From Gari tellinella (Eukaryota > Mollusca > Bivalvia > Cardiida > Psammobiidae): 64,000 nucleotides of DNA. Under the pieces are notes generated by a model, which was given only the letters and a program-made list of their open reading frames with translations, ran no database searches and was not told where the DNA came from. Positions 24,000-36,110 of the stretch are shown piece by piece (positions within the stretch are counted from its first letter, which is position 1; each line of letters starts with the position of its first letter). A program made the position numbers and the translations under genes. The stretch is from the NCBI GenBank assembly GCA_922989275.2, contig OV277856.1:101363038-101427037 (forward strand). Reading direction: 5' to 3'.

Positions 24000-25190
24000 T
24001 ATAATAGAAGTCTAGTAATAGATCTAGATACATGTGTCAAGTACCTGTGTATGCGCCCAAACTTTTCGAAAAACCATATATATACGAGGTCAGCGTATAT
24101 CAACGTTTTAGAGAATTTGGATACATTTCTTATACGTTTAGCATATGCTGGCTAAAGCGTTGTAGGGTGACTGCGGCATTAGGAATGGGTTTAAAGCATG
24201 CAGAAAGCATGAAATTTTAAATTTAGAACAGAAAAACCTTTTATTTCCATGCCCGGCTACACTTGGTAACAACAGGGCTCTATATAGCCCAGTATTTACA
24301 TTTCATGGGTATGAACATAATAAATATATAAATATCGGAGTCATGCACAATGTTTTTAAAGATGATCAGTAATTATTGTCTATACATAGGTATACCATTT
24401 TTGTGGGATATCTTGACAGTCTACCTGCCTACTAAACGTAGGACTGTCCGTCAAAGGGGACATATGTTTTTGTCACAAACAGCAGTGTTATCATCTCTCA
24501 GCCAATCAGCTGTAACTTTCCAAAATTTCCAGCTGATCGGAGATAAAGGTAGATTACACATCGACACAAACAGTGGTGTGTAGTCTTATCTTGTATGTAT
24601 GTAAATAATAAACTAGAGCTCCATTTTTGTTGAAAAAACAAAGCTGATGTTTTCCATTTAATACTTTTTATTAATTACGGTGTCCACAGCTCAAAAAGAC
24701 ATGTTTAGTTCATTTCGATACTTTGACTGAGTACCCACGCTACCCATTTCATAAATGGGTTTGTCCGCTGCGAGATTCACGTGGAAATCGCCCACTACAT
24801 ATTTGTGAATGAAGACTCTGGAATGTAGGTTGTTGACAATTCTCAAATGTGAGTAACCTTGTTTACCAATGGCTTGTTGAAGCAAACAGTTATAGATATG
24901 GATTACGGAGGAGATAAATGTCTAATGGACAAACTTTCTTGTGTTTTGTAAGCCGCGCACGGCGTGAAGCTTATCGTTCTAACAATGGCCACCGCCATGT
25001 GCCATTAGAGAAATCTCTGCGAGTTTACTTTGATGGCACACAAGATTGGACATTATGTTTGGCTAATTTGCTGGGGGGGTTCTTTCTTTTTCTTATAACT
25101 GAAGTGCCGTTTGCTTTACTTCAACAGGTGTCCGGTTCAAAGCTTGCATTTTTAAAAGCATCAAAATCCTCATGTCGCATTTAAAAGAAG
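24000..25190. other. No recognised gene; open frames of unknown meaning
   Basis: Open frames of 60-88 codons on both strands (for example 24350-24583 and 24918-25184 forward, 24691-24885 reverse) look non-repetitive but match nothing I recognise and lack clear exon signals. Confidence 0.3.
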
Positions 25191-25254
25191 CGTCTACAGC
25201 AAGGATCCGACAGAATCTCCAATATTAAAAAAATAGAAATACTGTACATCATGT

Positions 25255-25850
25255 AATGTGGTTGCATGCATTAAGACATCTAAATCCTTATCATATGTCT
25301 CCCCTGGCTCCATGCCATGACTCCTCAATAGAATCGTATCTATGAGACGATTCCAATGACAAGCCACTGCATAGTTTCTGTTGGAGACCAAAAGATAAAA
25401 ATAACAGAAATACATCTGGTTATGTGGTTACATCTAAACATCCATATCCTTATGTCTCCCCCAGCCCAATGCCCTGACTCCTCAATAGAATCGTATCTAT
25501 GAGACGATTCCAATGACAAGTCACTGCATAGTTTCTGTTGGAGACCAAAAGAAAAAATAACAGAAATGCATTTGGTTATGTGTTTACATTTAAACATCAA
25601 TATCATTATGTCTCCCCCAGCCCAATGTCCCGACTCCTCAATAGAATCGTATCTATGAGACGATTCCAATGACAAGTCACTGCATAGTTTCTGTTGGAGA
25701 CCAACAGATAAAAATAACAGAAATACATCTGGTTATGTGGTTACATCTAAACATCAATAGCCTTATGTCTCCCCCAGCCCAATGCCCTGACTTATCAATA
25801 GAATCGTATCCATGAGACGATTCCAATGACAAGTCAACACAGAGGTCCTA
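25255..25850 (+). repeat. Tandem array of about 157-bp units, four copies
   Basis: TGACTCCTCAATAGAATCGT recurs near 25318, 25470 and 25629, with a variant near 25785. Each unit holds the hairpin GAATCGTATCTATGAGACGATTC-like core and GTTTCTGTTGGAGACC. Identity is high in the middle units. Reverse-strand open frames here are repeats of one sequence. Confidence 0.85.
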
Positions 25851-26399
25851 TTGGAGACTAAAATATAACACAAGCGACAGAGTTTTGATAAGATGGTACT
25901 CCGACAGTGAAGGGATTTAAATTAAATACTCTGCAGAGAGAACGATGTGAATTAGAGTGTAATTTGAAGTTTTTCAGCAAAATTAACCAGCCCGTATCTG
26001 TTTTATTGCTCTACTGCATCAGTAATAAATTATTCATTGAAAAAAGTCGAATTCAGTGCCAGGAAATTGTCTGTTAAATCATTCCCGCCTGCTCTTTGTT
26101 TTAAAACTTATTGTTTTTGGTAATCCAACTTCTGGAGATTTAAGTTTGGTGTCAGCCAATTGGGAACCCAATCAAATACCTAGTAAATCGAACGGGATCC
26201 AAATTGATTGCATATTCCGCGAAATGTTTACCAACTATTTAGGGTCGGTAGGTTTTACACATACAATAATACATTTAACTTTCCGATGGAGTATTTGGTA
26301 TAATAATATTCGTAAACAAAATTATTCTATTTTGCAGAGCCTTGGAGTCATAAATAAAAGAATCACTTCTAACTACTTTATTTTATTGGTACAGTACTG

Positions 26400-26716
26400 A
26401 ACCTTATTAAATGAACAATTTTTGCGATTCGCTTGCAATTCGATGGAAATTCGCTTGCAATTCGATGGCCATTCGCTTGTGAATATTTTTCAACGCAATT
26501 AACGCTTTAAGTTTGCCTGAATTGTTTATTTCACCAATATTTGCAAATATGCCTTCGTTAATGTTTTTAGATTCCAGTTTTGTCATTACCGCTTCCGAAA
26601 TATCGCGTTAAACGACTCAAGCACACGGTTTGCTTTTTGAAGCGCCCGATTCGATGGCGATTCGCTGGCAATTCGCTTGCGATTATCAATTTAATTTAAT
26701 AAAGTTCAGTACTGTA
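26400..26716 (+). mobile_element. TA-4 MITE (317 bp)
   Basis: Complete uninterrupted copy; TIRs TACAGTACTGAACCTTATTA and TAATAAAGTTCAGTACTGTA. Confidence 0.88.
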
Positions 26717-26847
26717 GGTTCCATTACCAAGACTACCTTAGATTCAAATCTGGTATCATTGTTGATCATTATTGCTATACGAAATTGTCAAAGTAGGTCT
26801 TACATATAATAATTGAACTTAACGAAGTTAAAACAATGTTATTTTTA

Positions 26848-27067
26848 CAATAATAGTTTTAGCGTAAACGCGTTTATTGGGAAAGAATAACATATTCTCC
26901 ACTGTATTTGATTGTGCAAGCATTTTAAACATTTTAGTGTCATTAGGAAAATAAAAATACCCGTGTTTCCGTGAATTGTCCAAAAGTTGTTCTTTTCTAC
27001 GTTTTAGTGTTTTGCGTTTGCGTACGTTTGCGTTTAAACGGGAAAGAATAACAGATTATCCACTGTA
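26848..27067. mobile_element. Two truncated TA-1 ends side by side
   Basis: 26848-26906 carries one TA-1 terminus (GCGTAAACGCGTTTATTGGG to CTCCACTGTA). 26978-27067 carries the other terminus, from TTGTCCAAAAGTTG to CCACTGTA, in the same direction. Both lack their other half and the core hairpin; 70 bp of unrelated sequence separates them. Confidence 0.75.
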
Positions 27068-27210
27068 CTTAGTAGTTAGGAAACAGGCATCGTATAATTA
27101 CTTGTAGTCAAATATGGCAAATAAGTAAACACGAGCTAATGCAGGAAGTTGGTTATGGCTATGATCAAAGTTATTAGAACTCCACAGTAGTATAAAGACA
27201 TATAATAATA

Positions 27211-27431
27211 TAGTGCTTCCTCCTTACAACGGCCCTCAGAACAACGATTCCCTCCATACAACAATGATTGTCGCTGTTCCCCAAACGAAACAATTTTGTC
27301 GTCAACTGATTTCTCTCAAAATTAGGTATTTTACATTTTAGAGATGAAACAAAAAGACGAGTGATGCAACGTTTGGTCTGGCTTCAAGCTGTTTGCAAAT
27401 GTGAGCCAAGTCGTGCTCATCATTCTAATGG
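27211..27431 (-). mobile_element. TA-3 fragment
   Basis: CTTCCTCCTTACAACGGCCC and CTCCATACAACAATGATTG correspond to the reversed right third of TA-3. It ends at the TA-1 insertion. Confidence 0.65.
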
Positions 27432-27682
27432 TACAGTGGAGAATCTGTTATTCTTTCCCAATAAACGCGTTTACGCTAAAACTATTTTTTCCATTGCAAA
27501 CAGTTTGGAGCCAGATCAGACGCCGGGTAACCCGGCGTCTGGTCAGGCTCCAAACTGTTTGCCACTCAGATTGAAAAGAATTACTGAGATATGTCAAAAA
27601 CTTGTTATTTTCTACGTTTTAGTGCTTTGCGTTTGCGTACGTTTGCGTTTAAACGGGAAAGAATAACAGATTCTCCACTGTA
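27432..27682 (-). mobile_element. TA-1 MITE, full length (251 bp), inserted beside a TA-3 fragment
   Basis: Complete copy with one extra base and a different internal spacer (ACTCAGATTGAAAAG in place of the usual ACCAAGATAAACATG). The left flank (27211-27431) is a reversed, truncated TA-3 element. Confidence 0.88.
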
Positions 27683-28714
27683 GCACTGTATCTTCATGTC
27701 TAGAAAATAGATAGATATTTACCCTGTAAACCCTTATTAACTTCATTTCAATTAAATCTCATCCTCTTCCCTGATTTAATGCTTGTTTTACATGAATGCA
27801 TGTATTTGTATATTGAATTTACTAGTCATAAATTTAGTCGTACATTTAAGATTGCGGGATTAATCATATTAATTTTGAAATAGTGTTGCCCGTGTTCTCT
27901 AAATATACACTTAATTATTACTACATTAACCTGTGATTCAGCTTGCCTTCGAAATCAGCTCGGATACAGGGTTTCTGATCAGGGCCCAACCAAGTTGATT
28001 ACAATAATGTATACCAAAGAAGATGGCACCGGCGTTAAATAACACAAGCATCTACTCAACTTATTTTGAATAATTGTTAAATCTATGAATGAAACTATTT
28101 TTTACCGAAGACGATTGTCAATTAAACAGATGGAATGACTATAACCTAACTCTGAATGGGAATAAAAATTAAATTCTATGTTTCGTTTATCACCTACAAC
28201 CAGTACCTATTGACTTTTAATCGGTGGTCTCATTTTTAGATACTCGTACGTGGAGTGACGTAACAAACACGTGTTGATGGGAAATAATCACTGTAATTTC
28301 AAACACTACTTTGTACAAATTATCGTCCTGCTAATATTTGAGATGTGTCGCAACTCAAAAGTCACCAGACATTTCTTTTTTAAGATTTAAATAAGTGTTG
28401 CTGAAGTTCCAATCGTTTCGAATCTTATAATTTCTATGCCAAGTAACGCAATTATGTTGGGATATATTGTTACATTCAATGGTATCAGAGAAATTGATTT
28501 AGATGCTTATATCATGTATATTTTGAAATATTTCAATAATGGTTTTATCCAAATCACGATAAATTGTACTCTGCTTTATACATGTTTGCCTTTCTAAGGA
28601 TCAGTCCTCAACATGGGTGTCAGACATGTTGGTTCCTATTAATAGAGTTTTCGTCTGAATAGGATCAAAACGTTTGCAAAGTGTATGCCTATCATGCAAT
28701 CGAACACAGTTAGC

Positions 28715-29365
28715 CCTTTATCCTTTCACTATCAATGACGCAAAAGGCGCGTTTGCAAACAGCTATGATCCTTATCGGACGCCGCATAACGCGACGCCTG
28801 ATCAGGACCCAAAATGTTTTGACACTCTTATCGATATTTTTTTTTTTAAATCTGAATAAGGGGAGATCCTTTGAAAGCACAGAAAACAAAGAGCAAATAC
28901 TGAAAATTGCAGACTCGGTTTAATTGAGTCTGTACATGAGCAATACTGAAATATGCAACAGCGCTCACGCCCCCTAGCACCAGCGTATGCGGAATTCAAC
29001 TTTCAACTGTAAATGCGCTGAAATCAATGATTCCAAAGGACCAGAAAGTATAACAACACTGAGAATGAAGTACGGGGCGACCTTTTACAGCCACCACACA
29101 AGCACTTAACATCTGCTGTTGTGAATTATATAAATCTGAATAAGGGGAGACTCTTTGAAAGCACAGAAAACAAAGCAAATACTGAAAATTGCAGACTCGG
29201 TTTAATTGAGTCTGTTCATGAGCAATACTGAAATATGCAACAGTGCTCACGCCCCCTAGCACCAGCTTAAGCGGAGTCATATAACCTTAAATCTAACTTT
29301 AAACGCTCTTGCAGACAACAATACGGAGGCAGACGACAATGAAGCGGCGAAGGGGTAACATTCTC
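28715..29365 (-). mobile_element. TTAA-2 MITE interrupted by a duplicated unit
   Basis: The left part has CCTTTCACTATCAATGACGC and the core hairpin. The right part (29281-29365) resumes with GCAGACAACAATACGGAGGC and GCGGCGAAGGGGTAAC. An insert of about 435 bp lies between. Confidence 0.65.
28848..29275 (+). repeat. Two direct repeats of about 143 bp
   Basis: 28848-28992 and 29132-29275 are about 95% alike, both starting AAATCTGAATAAGGGGAGA and ending CCCCCTAGCACCAGC. Each carries a hairpin CAGACTCGGTTTAATTGAGTCTG-like core. About 140 bp of other sequence separates them. Confidence 0.8.
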
Positions 29366-29446
29366 CCGGATAATTTCGTTATGAAAGGGTTAATACTAGT
29401 ATTGGAACAACCAAGGCATGTGTCTCTTGATGTAATCTAAATCATT

Positions 29447-29696
29447 TACAGTGGAGAAAACGTTATTCTTTCCCAATAAACGCGTTTACGCTAAAACTAT
29501 TATATTCAGTGCAAACAGTTTGGAGCCAGATCAGACGCCGGGTAACCCGGCGTCTGATCAGGCTCCAAACTGTTTGCCACCAAGATAAACATGAATTATC
29601 AGAATTGTCCAAAAGTTGTACTTTTCAACGTTTTAGTGTTTTGCGTTTGCGTACGTTTACGTTTAAACAGGAAAGAATAACAGATTCTCCACTGTA
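29447..29696 (-). mobile_element. TA-1 MITE, full length (250 bp)
   Basis: Complete copy; the left TIR reads TACAGTGGAGAAAACGTTAT, a variant shared with the copy at 55078-55327, so these two may be close relatives. Confidence 0.9.
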
Positions 29697-29759
29697 CTCA
29701 CTACTGACATTTACAAAACTTACTTTAAAACATGGAGCTGTAAGGAACTTCTCATTTTA

Positions 29760-31250
29760 ACAGGGTTCAAAATATTTGACAATCATATTAAATTCGTCCA
29801 TAAAGATAACCTAACAACAAACTTTAAGATATCAATGTATAAAACTGGTATCGTAAGGCTGAATTATGGCAAAACGTGGGTTTATATCATAAATGTTTAT
29901 TGCGAACGTACAATTCCAAACATGTTGCACCATAATTCCAGCGTGATAAATCAAAATTCGTGAATTATTACAATACTTTGATATTTCAACTTCAACTTCA
30001 TCCTGTAAGACTCTGTAAGTTTTTAATTTGTTGATAAACTGAAGTGAATTACGGCAAAAAAGACATTAAACAAAAACCGCACAAGTTGACTCGTTACATT
30101 GCTGAACCTTTTCACGGCCAATAGTGACTTGAGTCGACTTTATAAACAGTTTGAATCCCGATAAGATGTCACAAAACGCGGAGCCTAATCAGGATCTGAA
30201 GTTCCTGTACTATTTGGCTTGGCATTCATATCATAATTTCTTCAGCAATAACTTCATTGTTTTGGTCGGGGGGGGGGGGCATTTTGCATGTATTATTTTT
30301 TTATCTGGGTGGCAAACACTGGGAAACCACTGTATGAATACAAGATACGCTTTGATCATACGTGTCAAAATTCTTTTAAGAAAATCAACACTTATTGGAT
30401 ACGTAAATACTTGTTCGATAGTTTTACCTCGGATTACACGTGTGACAACCCCTACATTACCATGGTTGGTAAATGTTTAGGGTTATACACTGGATAACCG
30501 ATGAAGGAATAGACAGACAGAATACTCTTAATTAAATCTGCTCCCGGTAAAGGAACATCCATTAGTAAGAATTGCAAAACCTTGTCATTTATTATTCGCT
30601 AAACTGAGCAAGGTATTTGCCTTGTTTTATGATTGAATGGCGTTTATTGACAGCATAATTCCTATAAATGAGTATAGACAAACATTGAGGAATTCGATCA
30701 AAGGGCTTCTTGAGGATCTTTACTATTTGCTGTACAAATTAGTACCGCCCACTGCATGTATGTAAGTATGACCTGTGGGTAAAATGTATGTCTAATCTAG
30801 TTATACTTTTGAGAATTATTTAAAACGTCATATTTAAAAATGTCTCATAAAATGTGCGATTTTTCCTTTGAATCTTACTCCACAAGCTCATCGACTTTTC
30901 TAACCCTTTTTATAGCCACAATACTATCAATACTGTCGACTTGAATATTGTTGAATGTATTGTAGTAAATAAGTGCCAAAATACAGCGTCTTTATGTTAT
31001 AAAAAGAATATTACGTTCGTTCTCAAAATGTATTGGATTTATCAAACTCGTCATTTTATAAAATGATAAAATCTCCACAAATTATCGTTTTTTATAGTTT
31101 TTCTAAATGACTCGTTTAAAACATCCAATAAATTACGAACATATTTAATAACCTATATTTATTTCGGTCGCTGGATACGGAAGCTATCCAATTAATAAGT
31201 GTGTTTCAAATTAACTTCATTTGTGAGCACATTACAACGTTAGGTTTCCA
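29760..31250. other. No gene seen
   Basis: AT-rich unique sequence with a G9 run near 30270. Open frames of 69-109 codons near 30151-30497 overlap a faint TTAA-2 remnant (TTTGAATCCCGATAAGATG). Confidence 0.4.
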
Positions 31251-31253
31251 AAT

Positions 31254-31425
31254 AAGTAAAACCTCTCTATTACGACCTCTAAAAACAAGATTAATTGACT
31301 GCATGAGAATCAGCTGACAGTTTAAAGTAATGTGAACATAAAACAGACAGCTCCGAAGGGTCACCTGTCTTAACACCTGATAATGAACAAAATGTTGGGT
31401 CGTAATACAGAGGTTTTACTGTAGT
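31254..31425 (+). mobile_element. TA-2 MITE, internally shortened
   Basis: Both ends are recognisable (AAGTAAAACCTCTCTATTAC; GTCGTAATACAGAGGTTTTA), but the right half of the central hairpin is mostly deleted. Confidence 0.75.
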
Positions 31426-32639
31426 TCACAATGATTTAAATTAATCAAAATCAAGTTCCTTTCCGCCACCCATGTAATTTTAACGCTTATAGTTATTAAG
31501 TTTCTTGATTTTCAATTAAGTAAAAGCTTTTATGAATGAATATCTCCTTCTGAAGTTTATAGATGAATACTAAGATGGAGAATGATACGATTAAGTCATA
31601 AATGCTTATTCGTTCTGGTTTCATGAACATTATTAACGTATCATTCCCATTCTGAATTCGATCTTCTTACCATTAACATAAACAGTTTAAATCTAGTCCA
31701 GACACCGGATAACTCAGCAACCAGGATCTAAATAATTATGTTGCAGTCGTATTTCTTAATTTAATTAAGGACATAACACTTAGGTTATAGTTATTTCTCA
31801 TCAACGTTTCCAAGCAGACAATGAAACAACACGACCAAGGTTGATGCAGCTTTCAGACGCGCTACAGTTTTTGTCGGTGCCATTCAGTCGTTAAAATATT
31901 CATCTTTAATCGGTAGAAATGTGGCTATTATGTTGCTATTTAGTTCTTTTTAACCCATCCACTGCCAAGATGGTATTTTGTGAATTAGTGTATTCGTTCA
32001 GCTGTCTGCTTTGCCAATTACACCATTTATTCTTACATGTATATTATACAAATAAGCAAACTATTGGTACTTCAATATATAATAGCTACAAACATACTTA
32101 AGAAACGAGGTTGGAATATTGTTCTACTTTTGACAAAGTTATTTTCAATAAAACAAGTAACCAAGTCAATCATGACGTTTAAGATAAAGGCCCCTGACTG
32201 TTTTAGCATCACTGATTTAAAATACCCAAACTATTCCATATCAATAAGTCGATCAATACATTCTGAAGTGTTAATGGGTTTTGGGGTCTAACACTAGATA
32301 CCAATTATAATATAACAATTAAAAGCAAAATAATTATGTGCCTTTTCTCTACAAACTAACTTGAGAAATTGAGACTTTACAGATGTGGTATACAGACTTT
32401 TGTTATTATATGAAAGTAAATAGCACGCAATACAATAACGTCTTTTGGTGCCAAATGTAACCGTCCGAAAACAAATGGCCTCTGCTAAAGCTTGTATAGC
32501 ATACAAAATTTAAATGTTTAATGTTTTGATTGAGGAATTATTGACTCGAGTAATAAAAAGTTTAGATTTGAGATATTGGAAATCATGAGTCTGGCTCCAA
32601 ACTGTTTGCAAACTAGATCACAGTTGATAATGCAATAAA

Positions 32640-32866
32640 AATGTTAAGGATTTCAAAAGGCGAGTTTGCAAACAGTGTGCATCCCAATCTGACGCCGCGT
32701 AAAGCGGCGTCTGATCAGGATTCAAACTGTTTGACACTCGTATTGACATTTCTTCAGTCAAAGCAACCCTAAAGCAGACTTTAAAATGTTTCAGACGACA
32801 CATCCAATGCAGACGATGTTTTTGGGGTCAAAGCAGACGATGACACTTGGCAGGGAATGAGTTAAA
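32640..32866 (-). mobile_element. TTAA-2 MITE, reverse orientation
   Basis: Hairpin at 32668-32733 around GACGCCGCGTAAAGCGGCGTC. GCAGACGAT motifs follow and the element ends GGCAGGGAATGAGTTAA. Confidence 0.7.
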
Positions 32867-33899
32867 CGGCACCCGCTAACATGTAACCCATTAGCTATAC
32901 CATTAGATTAAAAAAAATACACTATTGGCGCATTGTTTTCACACTTGTACTGCACAGCACGACTACACGTGCAAATGCAAGCACTTTTAATCCAGATCAA
33001 ATGCCGAATAAATCGATGTATCTAATCAGGATACAAAGTGTGTAACAACTTATTCCGATATGTAGGGTCAAATGCATACAGCTTATAAAAAAATTAAAAA
33101 AATGAGACCACATTTGTATGCATGACAGTGAACGGGTTTAATAAGACACTGGCTTAAATCAAGTACATTATAGAATGTTATGTCATTAAAGACGTTTTAA
33201 ATTTTATCCCGTCACTACAGCCTCTAGTGACATAATAAAGGGGTAGCATAAAAAAGAACAAATAAATGAAAAGAAAAACATTTTCCGAACAAATCAAACA
33301 AAAAAAACATTTTACAGATTCATGTCCATTCAATATTTCCGTTCTCAAATAGATCTTGAGCGGTATCGAGTATTTCTACAATCGTTTCTAAATTCTTATT
33401 CTGTCTTCTGATAAAGCAATACGGTAGACTAGCTGTAGCGCCAAGTTGAAATATACTTCAGGTAGGCTAATAGACAAAGCAGAATGTCAGATTTAGTATC
33501 AAATTTCGACATAAATATTGGAATTGGATGCAGAGTTTGGATCTGAAGAGTAAGAAAGAAACTGTTCCAAAATATGAACGACCTTGAAGAGCAGCGCGAA
33601 AACTGGTGACAATTTGCAGTCGACTTTTTTAAATGTTATCTTATGAGATGAAGCGTAAAGTATTGTCCGTTTGAGTTTAAATGTATTACTTTTCAAATTT
33701 GAATTGACTCACTTTTCCGGTTTGTTGCCAGTTTTTCACTCTTAGCGTTTTGTTGTGGTCATTTTTTTCTGTTGGGTAAGATTAACTAAACGCAGTTCGG
33801 CTTGAGCAGTTGTTGGTTTTTATGTAAGAAATTACGTGAAACTTGTCAAATTTAAGTGTAAATTTGAAAGGCCAAAACCAATCAGTGACGAGATAAGTC

Positions 33900-34039
33900 G
33901 AATAATATGTCATTGCATGAGATAGGAGGGAGTTAATCTGCTCGAGGAGAAACCAGTCAACGCTCGGAAAGCCTCGCGCTAAATGGTTTATCCCCTCGCA
34001 GAATAAACCCCTCCTGTCTCATGCAATGACATTTTATTC
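33900..34039. repeat. Palindromic element with GC-rich loop
   Basis: TGTCATTGCATGAGATAGGA (left) and TCCTGTCTCATGCAATGACA (right) form about 30-bp arms. The loop contains CTCGAGGAGAAACC and CCTCGCGCTAAATGG. Confidence 0.8.
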
Positions 34040-34352
34040 TCTGTGTATTAAACTAAGATAACCCCGTTATTGTCAGAATATCAACTGGATGTCTGCTTTT
34101 ATTACTGAAATTTAGATTGAAGACATATTGACTTATCTCACTCATTTTCAGCATCAAACCCTATGGTGTCATTACTCTTTAGATTCTTCTTAGAGTTCAA
34201 TCTAAAAATAAATATTTAAAGTTTTGAAATAAACCCTTATCTGGAGCCTTGTTAAAATTAAAGCTATATTACTTATTTCACTGTCAAACTAGACTGTCTT
34301 GATATCTGCAAACAATTTGGATCTATATAAGATACAGAATAAGTCTACGTCA

Positions 34353-34510
34353 AACCAGGCCCTATGCTTATAAAGCGTTTGAGTTGAGTCTGAGTACATT
34401 CTCAAACATTTGATTGGTTATATTTGAGCCTATGCTCTAATCTCAACAATCAAATGCTTAAGAATAAACTCAGAGTCAACTCAAACGCTTTATAAGCGCT
34501 AGGCCTGGTT
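34353..34510. repeat. Palindromic element with 43-bp arms
   Basis: AACCAGGCCCTATGCTTATA and GCTTTATAAGCGCTAGGCCT are the outer arms; AGTTGAGTCTGAGT and ACTCAGAGTCAACT continue inwards. The loop holds a smaller inverted pair, CATTTGATTG / CAATCAAATG. Confidence 0.82.
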
Positions 34511-35159
34511 CCCTACTGCTTGATACTCATAAAACTTTCTATTCCGACAAAATACCTAAACTGTCAAGAAATAACAGCAGACGACAAATTCACAGCAGGC
34601 GATATCATAGAAGTGAAATGTTTTATGAAACCTTTACCTGAAAGAGTAATAACATACACAGAATGTCAATGTTTTCAGGGCTTTGACAAATTATGTCTAG
34701 AACTAATGTATAATCCCCGTTATTTTATACCATAATTTGGGTGCTTTTATAGCATCAAATATCAACAATGTATTTCCAAGTTCATCTCACCAGTCAGCGG
34801 ATTTACTACAGTAACGACGGTATTATTATTCCCCGTCTAAACGCTGGTTAGGCTCCATAGAGGGATTTCAGGAGGGCTATTTTTAGAACTCTGCATATCA
34901 TTAACTGACCACTGTAGTGACCGGAGGCAGGATATTCCACTGATAAGCCTACAGTCTGTATACACTCAGTATGTTTACATATAACGGTGTTTACCTTAAC
35001 ATTAACACCATGACCGAAATTAAATATTTAGAGCTGTTTAAACAAGTAGATTATTTAAGAAAAGAAAAACTAGAAAGAATAAAACTGTCTTCTAATGATT
35101 TGACTGTAAATCAACACTATTTGACTGATTTGAAATTGATTTTATAAACTAATAATAAC

Positions 35160-35345
35160 AGTTCTTAATTTATTTCAATGTCACGCCATAAGATGCTTTT
35201 TACTTTGATGTAAATGTAGATACATTTTTTTCTCACTTTGTAAGTACATTTATATAATTTTATGTGAAGCACTTTTGAACGAGAAACTCCTGTGTGAAGT
35301 GAGTGCTATATAAACTCTGGTTTAATAATAATGATAAAGGATAAT
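35160..35345 (+). mobile_element. Second copy of the (TAA)n-tailed retroelement
   Basis: TTTGTAAGTACATTTATATA, GCACTTTTGAACGAGAAAC and GAGTGCTATATAAACTCTGG precede a short TAA run. It matches the element at 22523-22736 over about 100 bp. The 5' limit is unclear. Confidence 0.65.
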
Positions 35346-35576
35346 AATAACAGGGAAAGTGGAAGTTCTCATGCCGTCAATCACCTTCTGACAAAACATA
35401 GGGATAGATACATAAGGGCAAACTATTTAAAGTTAAAATTAGGAACTTTAGTGCAATATCAGAAATTTTATGATGCAAACTTTAAAGACCAGGAAGAAGA
35501 AATACCTTTGTATATTTTATACAAAATATCTTATAAACTGAGTGCTTATAACAGATATTCAGTTAATCCTAAGTAG
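35331..35576 (+). CDS. Unrecognised 81-codon open frame
   Basis: The frame encodes a lysine- and tyrosine-rich peptide (HRDRYIRANYLKLK; DQEEEIPLYILYKI). It does not overlap a repeat core, unlike most open frames here, but directly follows a retroelement tail. No domain is recognised. It could be a host exon, a retroelement remnant or chance. Confidence 0.15.
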   Translation: MIKDNNNRESGSSHAVNHLLTKHRDRYIRANYLKLKLGTLVQYQKFYDANFKDQEEEIPLYILYKISYKLSAYNRYSVNPK

Positions 35577-35625
35577 AAACATTACCAATTTACATTTAAT
35601 ATTATCTCTACGTAATCATACTGCT

Positions 35626-36110
35626 TTAACCCATTACTCCATAAAACACCTTATACTGCTTACTATTTTCTTCACCGAGGGAAGAAGTCTACATGTTGCA
35701 CCTATGAAGTCCTGAACAGACACAGTCAAAAGACATGTCCAGTATCTTTCTAGCTATCAACTTAAAGCAGGTTATAAGTAAAGCGGAATACTCCTTAACC
35801 CATTACCCCATATAGCCTATTTCTAGATTTGAAGACAGGTGCCCACTTGAAGCAGGTTGAAAATAAAGCAGAACATGCCGTTAGGCTCATTCTGTTTTAC
35901 TTTCAGCCTGCTTCAAGCTATCATCTGCAAGGATTTAAAAACTATTTCTCATTATACACTTTCATGACTTTAAATTAAAACTACTTTCTTCAGAGGAGGA
36001 CTAAATAAAAATGCGTATTTACGGGGTAATGGGTTAAGGTTAGGGAGCATTCTGCTTTATTTTGAACCTGTTTTAATCTACCATCAAAAGTAGTATTAAC
36101 ATTTATTTCT
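35626..36110 (+). mobile_element. TTAA-1 MITE interrupted by a second TTAA-1
   Basis: The outer copy begins TTAACCCATTACTCC (35626). Its hairpin arm AAGTAAAGCGGAATACTCC ends at the inner copy and resumes after it as GGTTAGGGAGCATTCTGCTTT. The outer right terminus is missing. Confidence 0.75.
35795..36037 (+). mobile_element. TTAA-1 MITE (243 bp), inserted in a TTAA-1 apex
   Basis: TIRs TTAACCCATTACCCCATA and ACGGGGTAATGGGTTAA. TTAA on both sides. The insertion point is the apex TTAA of the outer copy's hairpin. Confidence 0.85.

Noticed and set aside
25255..25850. Possible CRISPR-like array
   Set aside because: Whole 157-bp units repeat without short spacers, and the genome is eukaryotic.
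34520..34735. 71-codon open frame with several cysteines
   Set aside because: No family resemblance or exon signals; it begins just outside the palindrome at 34353-34510. Not enough to call a gene.
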